Shown here one piece after another: positions 5,507 through 9,968 of a stretch of 9,968 nt of DNA (within the stretch, counting starts at the first letter, position 1; every line of letters begins with the position of its first letter). The notes below the pieces were generated by a model, which saw nothing but the letters and a program-made list of their open reading frames with translations, ran no database searches and had not been told where the DNA came from. The translations under genes were made by a program, and so were the position numbers. Location: contig CAZHKZ010000025.1 of the NCBI GenBank assembly GCA_964533055.1, positions 1 through 9,968 on the forward strand. Reading direction: 5' to 3'. The DNA is from JACROF01 sp964533055 (GTDB taxonomy: Bacteria; Patescibacteriota; Microgenomatia; Levybacterales; UBA12049).

Positions 5507-6131
5507 CATTCTCAAGAGCTGGCAAATCCTTAATGACAATGACATTTTTAGTTATTTCAACAAGATTTTTATCTTTAAGAATCTTCATTTCTCGACTGAT
5601 TGTCTCGCGAGTCAGGCCAGTGAGAGAGGCAAGATCTTTCTCACTGAATTCAATTTTAATCGTTTCTCTTTTATGATTAAATCTCTTGGTTTGGATGAGT
5701 AGCTCAGTTATGAGTCGTGCGTAAGCATCTCCTGTCATGATGTATGTCAGTCTAGTGAGAAGCCCATCTGTTCCCTTATATACTCTTGCAAGTAAATCAT
5801 AGAGGACATCAGAATTGTTTTTTAAAAAAGAAATAACTTCATCTCTCGGTGCAAGCTTAATGTTAAGATCAGTCATTGCTTCAAAAAAATAATCGTTATG
5901 AGTATCGTTAATCGCCCAAGACATCGGAAAAAAAGATTGCTCCTTAAATATGTTCACTACCTGATCATTACCTTTTTTTGAAATAGCATATTCTTTAACA
6001 ATACCCTTTTCGAGAAAAAATATTCCAGCTGGAGCGTCATCTGCTCTTATGAGAATTTCACCCTTCTTATATGAGCGCGTTTTATAGTTTTGGAAAAAAG
6101 TTCTCGTTTTTTCTTGAGGCGTATCTAGCAT
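5496..6131 (-). CDS. Crp/Fnr-family transcriptional regulator
   Basis: About 211 residues with the two-domain Crp/Fnr layout: an N-terminal cyclic-nucleotide-binding-type beta-barrel (YKKGEILIRADDAPAGIFFLEKG near residues 19-41, where the pattern G-x6-D-x-P-x-G-I-F matches this fold), a long dimerisation helix (about 105-140), and a C-terminal winged helix (FSEKDLASLTGLTRETISRE, then MKILKDKNLVEI). The recognition helix TRETISRE is typical of Crp/Fnr proteins. There is no Cys anywhere, so an Fnr-type iron-sulfur cluster is excluded, and the usual cAMP phosphate-binding cassette is not recognisable, so its ligand is unknown. An in-frame ATG also occurs at 6137, but it directly abuts the -10 box; the ATG at 6131 is where transcription should begin, so I chose it. 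Divergent position makes it the likely regulator of the 6211-7249 genes and of itself. Confidence 0.88.
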   Translation of the reverse strand: MLDTPQEKTRTFFQNYKTRSYKKGEILIRADDAPAGIFFLEKGIVKEYAISKKGNDQVVNIFKEQSFFPMSWAINDTHNDYFFEAMTDLNIKLAPRDEVISFLKNNSDVLYDLLARVYKGTDGLLTRLTYIMTGDAYARLITELLIQTKRFNHKRETIKIEFSEKDLASLTGLTRETISREMKILKDKNLVEITKNVIVIKDLPALENELL

Positions 6132-6137
6132 GAGCAT

Positions 6138-6143
6138 AGTATA
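6138..6143 (-). promoter_or_regulatory. -10 box of the Crp/Fnr gene inside a palindrome
   Basis: On the minus strand TATACT (6143-6138) is followed by 6 nt and ATG 6131, giving a leaderless transcript. It lies within a perfect 12-bp palindrome, ATAGTATACTAT (6136-6147). No convincing -35 is present, so it may need an activator. The divergent promoter's -35 starts only 7 bp away. Confidence 0.5.
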
Positions 6144-6149
6144 CTATTT

Positions 6150-6178
6150 TTGATAATAAATAGCCTGAGGTGTATACT
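6150..6178 (+). promoter_or_regulatory. Sigma-70-type promoter of the metal-binding operon
   Basis: TTGATA (6150-6155) and TATACT (6173-6178) are separated by exactly 17 bp. Transcription should start near 6185, leaving a leader of about 26 nt that lacks a Shine-Dalgarno and instead contains CCTCCT. The 8-mer GTATACTA occurs here (6172-6179) and in the regulator's own -10 region (6139-6146), 33 bp apart, about three helical turns. That could be a pair of operator sites or simply two -10 boxes. Confidence 0.65.
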
Positions 6179-6210
6179 ACTCTTGGAACAAATCCTCCTC
6201 AGCAGCTTAT

Positions 6211-6828
6211 ATGAAAACACTCTATACATGTCCGATGCACTCGGAAGTTAAGGAAAATAAGAAAGGCAGATGTCCTCATTGCGGCATGGATCTTATTCTG
6301 CAGAGCGAAATTTCTCTTTCTGATACGAATCAAGAGATTTCACATCAGGGCAGCTATCTACCTCTTTTAGTTATCATCGCAATAATAGTCCTCACAACTT
6401 TGACAATTAGTTATGTCGATTTTTTCCAAGGTATCTTCGCTTTGCAAAAAACTATTTCGTATTTCATGACTGGGTTCTTCTTAGTTTTCTCTGGATTTAA
6501 GCTTATGGATCTTAATGGGTTTGCACGGGGATATAGCACATATGATTTACTGGCAAAAAAATGGTTTGGATATGGCTATATCTATCCATTTATTGAATTG
6601 GCATTTGGACTTTCAATGTTGTTGATACCGCACTTCACAGCATTGTTGATTTTTGAGATCTTGGTAATGGGATTTAGTGGAATAGGAGTAGCGATCAAAA
6701 TTGCAAAGAAAGAGAAATTTCAGTGTGCATGTCTTGGGACATTTTTAAAGGTTCCACTTACAAAAGTAACATTGATTGAAGATTTTGGGATGGTATTTCT
6801 GGCGTTCTTACTGTTGATTCTCAAATAA
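6211..6828 (+). CDS. Heavy-metal-binding domain fused to MauE/DoxX-type membrane protein
   Basis: A 205-residue fusion. Residues 4-27 are a heavy-metal-binding domain of the type found on copper ATPases and CusB-like proteins: YTCPMHSEV ... GRCPHCGMDL, with candidate ligands C7, M9, H10, C21, C24 and M26. After a linker come hydrophobic segments at about 50-68, 80-98, 123-140, 143-163 and 185-204, forming a MauE/DoxX-like redox-associated membrane domain. C172 and C174 in QCACLGTFLKVPLTK form the conserved Cys-x-Cys of this group, which is thought to exchange disulfides or electrons across the membrane. I infer a role in copper or envelope-thiol homeostasis. No thioredoxin-like partner is visible in the window. 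It is divergent from the Crp/Fnr regulator and 25 bp before the DUF305 gene in one operon. Confidence 0.85.
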   Translation: MKTLYTCPMHSEVKENKKGRCPHCGMDLILQSEISLSDTNQEISHQGSYLPLLVIIAIIVLTTLTISYVDFFQGIFALQKTISYFMTGFFLVFSGFKLMDLNGFARGYSTYDLLAKKWFGYGYIYPFIELAFGLSMLLIPHFTALLIFEILVMGFSGIGVAIKIAKKEKFQCACLGTFLKVPLTKVTLIEDFGMVFLAFLLLILK

Positions 6829-6839
6829 TACGTATGATT

Positions 6840-6847
6840 GGAGGTGA
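6840..6847 (+). promoter_or_regulatory. Strong Shine-Dalgarno of the DUF305 gene
   Basis: GGAGGTGA lies 6 nt before ATG 6854, a near-perfect ribosome-binding site at ideal spacing. It contrasts with the lack of such sites at the first genes of most units here. Confidence 0.8.
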
Positions 6848-6853
6848 AGATAT

Positions 6854-7249
6854 ATGTTTGTAAATAAAACACTTTTATATGGAGTAGGGGGGTTACTTTT
6901 AGGATTTCTTCTTTCTAATTATGTTCAGACTACTCACTTCTCGACTAACATGATGATGTCATCAAATCAAGATGAGGTAACTAAAATGCATGAAGAAATG
7001 AACATGATGGATGATGGGATGACAATGAATGCTATGGTCGACAGTTTAAAGGGAAAAACTGGAAACGATTTTGATAAGACCTTTCTATCAGGGATGATTG
7101 AGCATCATCAGGGTGCAATCGACATGGCAAAACTTGCCCAGCAAAGCGCAGGTCATGACCAGATAAAGAAAATGGCTGATGATATTATCACAGCTCAAGA
7201 GAAGGAAATTACTGAAATGAAACAGTGGCAGAGCGACTGGGGATTGTAA
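6854..7249 (+). CDS. Membrane-anchored DUF305 protein, Met-rich
   Basis: A 131-residue protein with an N-terminal hydrophobic anchor (about residues 8-20, YGVGGLLLGFLLSNY) and an exported C-terminal DUF305 domain, a ferritin-like helical pair. The family signature FLSGMIEHHQGAIDMAKLA is at 77-95, with E83, H84, H85 and D90, followed by the second helix AQEKEITEMKQWQSDW. Between anchor and domain, residues 33-61 contain ten Met plus a His, the sort of Met-rich linker that binds Cu(I) in exported copper proteins. DUF305 proteins frequently occur beside copper-handling genes, and this one follows the heavy-metal-binding/MauE gene by 25 bp with its own strong Shine-Dalgarno. A periplasm-side or surface copper-binding role is the best inference; biochemical function of the family is not settled. 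Confidence 0.88.
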   Translation: MFVNKTLLYGVGGLLLGFLLSNYVQTTHFSTNMMMSSNQDEVTKMHEEMNMMDDGMTMNAMVDSLKGKTGNDFDKTFLSGMIEHHQGAIDMAKLAQQSAGHDQIKKMADDIITAQEKEITEMKQWQSDWGL

Positions 7250-7279
7250 TTGAGCAATGTTTTTCTAGTTTTTTTCTGT
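7243..7279 (+). terminator. Weak candidate terminator after DUF305
   Basis: The bases ATTG ... CAAT around the stop codon can form only a 4-bp stem, but GTTTTTC and GTTTTTTTC tracts follow (7260-7277). A weak intrinsic terminator at best. Confidence 0.3.
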
Positions 7280-7314
7280 CAATTCTTCTTGCGGACTGCA
7301 ATTATGCTCTAGTT

Positions 7315-7341
7315 AACTCGGTGTAAATGCTGAGTTCTTTT
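7315..7341 (+). other. Hairpin in the 7250-7405 gap
   Basis: AACTCGG (7315-7321) pairs with CTGAGTT (7330-7336), seven pairs including one G-U, with an eight-base loop and then CTTTT. It could be a terminator for upstream readthrough. A TATGCT (7303-7308) just upstream would start RNA at about the base of the stem, so a short RNA is conceivable, but no good -35 is seen. No open frame of note lies in this 156-bp gap. Confidence 0.35.
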
Positions 7342-7377
7342 CGTATTAAATTCCCACTGTATCGCGTAAAGCACTCA

Positions 7378-7398
7378 TGATATTATTGAGTCCATAAT
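7378..7398 (+). promoter_or_regulatory. Promoter region of the MBOAT-SGNH operon
   Basis: Two overlapping candidates exist. TGATATTAT (7378-7386) is an extended -10 with five of six matches and would start RNA near 7393, giving a leader of about 12 nt. CATAAT (7393-7398) lies 7 nt before ATG 7406 and would give a leaderless mRNA. Neither has a good -35, and no Shine-Dalgarno precedes the ATG. Confidence 0.45.
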
Positions 7399-7405
7399 AA
7401 AGAGT

Positions 7406-8809
7406 ATGATATTTACAGATCATTTTTTTCTTCTCTATTTTTTCCCGGCATTCCTATTCATTTATTTTCTCACCTCTAAAAGGGTTTCACTTTCAAATGT
7501 CATCATCATAATTGCAAGTTTACTTTTCTATGCTAGTTTTGGATTAGAAAATGTTTTGATTTTCTTAATACCAATGGTTCTTGATTTCATTTTGGGAATT
7601 ATTATTTTCAAAGCACGATCTAAAAAAACAAAGAAAATTTTACTTGCTATAGGGGTGATTGGGAACTTGGGAGTTTTGGCATATTTTAAATATACGTATT
7701 TCTTCCTCAGCACATCAGCGTTACTCTTTCCAAATCATTTTACTAGTCAGATTGAATTAGCTAAAAATATAATAGTTCCGGTTGGAATCTCGTTTATTAT
7801 CTTTCAGAGAATTAGTTACATTGTTGATATTTATAGAAAAAAAATAAAGCCCTCGTTTCGTTTTTTGGAGTATGCAACATATGCCACATTATTTCCTCAC
7901 TTAATTTCAGGTCCTATTGTGCGATATTCTGTTTTGAGCAAGCAGCTAAAAAATCATTTCATCAATGCTGAAATGTTATTTTATGGATTCAAATATTTTG
8001 TTATAGGTATAGCGCTTAAAATTCTTATTGCTGATCGCTTATTTGTAGTAGAAAATTTACTCCGTCAAGACCTAACAAAACTCAGTTCATTTGAATCTCT
8101 TTCGTTAATACTATTTTTCTCTTTAAGAATTTACCTTGATTTCACAGGATACTCATTAATTGCTATTGGTATTGCTAAGTGTATGGGATTTAACTTTCCT
8201 CATAATTTTGATTCACCATATCGATCAACAAGCGTTACTGATTTTTGGAGGAGATGGAATATCACTCTTTCACTATGGCTTCGGGATTATGTATATATAC
8301 CCTTAGGCGGAAATAGAAAAGGAAAGATAAGGACTAATATTAATCTTTTTATTACGATGTTTTTAGGGGGACTCTGGCACGGAGCAAGTTGGAATTTTGT
8401 TATTTGGGGGTGTCTCCACGGGTTATATTTGATTACTGAACGAACATTAAAAAATGCTGGATTCACCTTAGCTTTACCTAATTACGTTAAGATTTCATCT
8501 GTTTTTATATTGATAAGTTTTACCTGGCTCACATTCCTTTTTACGAGTCCTTCAGAAATTATAACTGTAATGAAGTCGATCGGAAGTCTTACGTACACTA
8601 TCTCAGATCCAGGTATAGAATTTGCATTCCTTTGGAGCTTGCCATCTCTTTTTGGTGCTCTATTATGGGCATTTGTTCTCAGAGAAACGTACATAGATAA
8701 AATTAAGCCCAAATTATATTCCGTTATATTGTTATGTTTGTTATTTTTATTTGCTGTTGGATATAGTCTTGTTAAAAGCTCAGTACCATTTATCTATTTT
8801 CAATTTTGA
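7406..8809 (+). CDS. MBOAT-family O-acyltransferase (AlgI/DltB-like)
   Basis: A 467-residue multi-spanning membrane protein, the usual length for the AlgI/DltB/PatA branch of the membrane-bound O-acyltransferase family. Hydrophobic segments fill most of the sequence. Conserved features include PHLISGPIVRY (164-174), LDFTGYSLIAIGIAKCMGF (244-262), the block SPYRSTSVTDFWRRWNITLS (270-289) with WLRDYVYIPLGGNR (291-304), and LGGLWHGASWNFVIWG (320-335) with the invariant catalytic-type His H325. These enzymes pass an acyl group, usually acetyl, from the cytosol to an exported polymer or to a partner protein. The next gene starts 2 nt after its TGA and encodes an SGNH-like protein, the partner expected from AlgI-AlgJ/AlgX, PatA-PatB and DltB-DltD systems. 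Which polymer is modified cannot be read from this window; no glycan-synthesis gene is seen. Confidence 0.93.
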   Translation: MIFTDHFFLLYFFPAFLFIYFLTSKRVSLSNVIIIIASLLFYASFGLENVLIFLIPMVLDFILGIIIFKARSKKTKKILLAIGVIGNLGVLAYFKYTYFFLSTSALLFPNHFTSQIELAKNIIVPVGISFIIFQRISYIVDIYRKKIKPSFRFLEYATYATLFPHLISGPIVRYSVLSKQLKNHFINAEMLFYGFKYFVIGIALKILIADRLFVVENLLRQDLTKLSSFESLSLILFFSLRIYLDFTGYSLIAIGIAKCMGFNFPHNFDSPYRSTSVTDFWRRWNITLSLWLRDYVYIPLGGNRKGKIRTNINLFITMFLGGLWHGASWNFVIWGCLHGLYLITERTLKNAGFTLALPNYVKISSVFILISFTWLTFLFTSPSEIITVMKSIGSLTYTISDPGIEFAFLWSLPSLFGALLWAFVLRETYIDKIKPKLYSVILLCLLFLFAVGYSLVKSSVPFIYFQF

Positions 8810-8811
8810 GG

Positions 8812-9968
8812 ATGCAAAAGAATAAAAAGATTTTATTGTCGATATTCCCCTTTGCCCTTTGGGGTCTACTGTCTTTAGTGGAAATATCGTCATATATATT
8901 CCAATATCCTAAACCTATGTATTTCCGTGCTTGGGAGTATGCACTAGCTGAACGAACTGATGCACATTACCACCCCTTTAATCCACACATACGATATGAG
9001 GGAACAATGTATGGTGACTTACTCAATACTGTCTCGTTTAAACCTCAGCCAGATGAAATTAGACCTCAGATATTTGAAACAGATGAATACGGTTTCCGTA
9101 ATAGGAAAGGACTGCTAGACGCGCCTATTGATGCCGTCATGACTGGGACATCTTTTGTAGGTGGGGCACAAGAAACACAGGATAAGCTCATCTCTAGTCT
9201 ATTAATAGATACGTACAAAATTAAAGTCTACAACTATGCGACTTTACCACTCCAGTATGTTTGGGAGGATGAAAGGTTCATTAAAAATAAACCAAAATAT
9301 ATTATTGTTGTTGGAAATGAAACAGAAATCTTGCAAAAAAGTTGGATCGAGGCACTAGAAAAAACAAATTCAACTCATCCAGTCAAAAAATGGCAGTCAT
9401 ACGATGAATGGGAGCAGGCAGATCAGACTAAGTTAACTTATACAGATACTGCAAAAAAACTTCAAAGATTTTCAATAATCAGACACTATGCAAAACTCAT
9501 ACATAGAGATACTTTAAATTCCATATTTAGTAGAAAAACACTTGCAGGAGCCTCTGCATATAATGGTATATATGACTCCAAGCAAGACATGATCTTCTGG
9601 GATATTAATAATTATGACCCTACTTTGAATGCTAATAGTGAAAAAGCGATTCAAGAAACGATTGAAATCTTAACAAAAGCACGAGATATTTTGAAGACAC
9701 GCAACATCAAATTACTTGTCGCCGTTATGCCTTCCAAGTCTCAATTGTACGGTGAGCGCTTTGTGAAATTACCCATTAAAGAACGTGCACTTGTAAAGCT
9801 TGAAGAAAAATTTGATGAATATAACATCAACTATGTCCCATTATTTAAAACTACTTACAACTACACCTTGGAAGGTAAGCTTTTATATTATCCAGATGAT
9901 GGTCACTGGAACACAAAGGCAAATGAGATCATAGCAAAAGGGATATCTGAGAAAATTAAGGAGATTGA
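8812..9968 (+). CDS. Membrane-anchored SGNH-hydrolase-like protein (AlgJ/AlgX-type), 3' end missing
   Basis: The frame opens at ATG 8812, two bases after the MBOAT stop codon, and is still open at the window end (385 complete codons). Residues 7-30 are a hydrophobic signal anchor; the rest should lie outside the membrane. SGNH-type landmarks appear in canonical order: DEYGFRN (91-97), the nucleophile region MTGTSFVGG (110-118) with S114, GNE at 168-170 with N169 as a possible oxyanion residue, and DDGHWNTKANEI (362-373) with D362/D363 and H365 as the catalytic pair. The nucleophile block reads GTS where most families have GDS. By analogy with AlgJ/AlgX, PatB and DltD it should take the acyl group handed over by the MBOAT protein and place it on an exported glycan. 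The sequence around residue 385 looks close to a natural C-terminus. GAGG touches the ATG directly, so reinitiation after the MBOAT stop is more likely than a normal Shine-Dalgarno. Confidence 0.87.
   Translation, partial: MQKNKKILLSIFPFALWGLLSLVEISSYIFQYPKPMYFRAWEYALAERTDAHYHPFNPHIRYEGTMYGDLLNTVSFKPQPDEIRPQIFETDEYGFRNRKGLLDAPIDAVMTGTSFVGGAQETQDKLISSLLIDTYKIKVYNYATLPLQYVWEDERFIKNKPKYIIVVGNETEILQKSWIEALEKTNSTHPVKKWQSYDEWEQADQTKLTYTDTAKKLQRFSIIRHYAKLIHRDTLNSIFSRKTLAGASAYNGIYDSKQDMIFWDINNYDPTLNANSEKAIQETIEILTKARDILKTRNIKLLVAVMPSKSQLYGERFVKLPIKERALVKLEEKFDEYNINYVPLFKTTYNYTLEGKLLYYPDDGHWNTKANEIIAKGISEKIKEI

Noticed and set aside
5496..6131. Oxygen-sensing Fnr protein
   Set aside because: The protein contains no cysteine, so it cannot hold the Fnr-type iron-sulfur cluster.
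6132..6137. ATG 6137 as start of the Crp/Fnr gene
   Set aside because: It directly touches the -10 hexamer and would be upstream of the transcription start; ATG 6131 is 6 nt downstream of the box.
6194..6199. CCTCCT in the leader of the 6211 gene as a regulatory anti-Shine-Dalgarno
   Set aside because: No complementary GGAGG lies near enough in the same leader; the match to the 16S end is likely chance.
8482..8712. Minus-strand frame inside the MBOAT gene
   Set aside because: Antisense to conserved membrane segments; no promoter or ribosome-binding site.
1..9968. TGA recoded to glycine (Gracilibacteria/SR1 code)
   Set aside because: TGA ends several full-length family proteins at natural C-termini, and reading through would run into neighbours.

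Overview
The window looks like chromosomal DNA of a low-GC bacterium, roughly 36-38% G+C by eye. TGA is used as an ordinary stop (for example at 514-516, 3708-3710 and 8807-8809), so the recoded-TGA lineages (Gracilibacteria, SR1) are unlikely. Compact gene packing, many small proteins of unknown function, a heavy-metal-binding/MauE fusion beside a DUF305 protein, and promoters placed almost on top of start codons are compatible with Patescibacteria (CPR, Paceibacteria-like). That placement is inference, because no rRNA or ribosomal marker gene is present.

Layout. 1-516: the 3' part of a SAM-dependent O-methyltransferase. 545-1858: a full-length CNNM-CBS-CorC membrane protein with a perfect extended -10 box 8 nt before its ATG. 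1864-2648: a self-contained unit with promoter, 5'-leader hairpin, strong Shine-Dalgarno, a 204-residue unknown protein of about 50% G+C and a strong intrinsic terminator; its composition differs sharply from its neighbours. 2704-2817: an unlisted 37-residue, very basic microprotein. 2889-3710: a coiled-coil protein with an internal J-domain-like HPD segment. 3703-4817 (minus): a cupin and an SDR oxidoreductase, translationally coupled by ATGA. 4837-5065 (minus): a probable decayed gene fragment. 5093-5491: an unknown small protein. 5496-6131 (minus): a Crp/Fnr-family regulator, divergent from 6211-7249, which encodes a heavy-metal-binding/MauE-DoxX membrane protein and a Met-rich membrane-anchored DUF305 protein. 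7406-9968: an MBOAT O-acyltransferase followed by a membrane-anchored SGNH-hydrolase-like protein cut by the window end.

Two functional modules stand out. The first is the regulator/HMBD-MauE/DUF305 cluster, best read as copper or envelope-redox stress handling, with overlapping divergent promoters. The second is the MBOAT/SGNH pair, which by analogy with AlgI plus AlgJ/AlgX (or PatA/PatB, DltB/DltD) should O-acylate an exported polymer.

At the regulatory level, several genes that begin transcription units have -10 boxes 6-8 nt from an ATG. They may therefore be read from leaderless or nearly leaderless mRNAs. In contrast, the operon-internal DUF305 gene and the GC-rich unit carry strong Shine-Dalgarno sequences. 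No rRNA, tRNA, CRISPR array, insertion sequence or defence system was recognised, and nothing here clearly amounts to a new multi-gene system.
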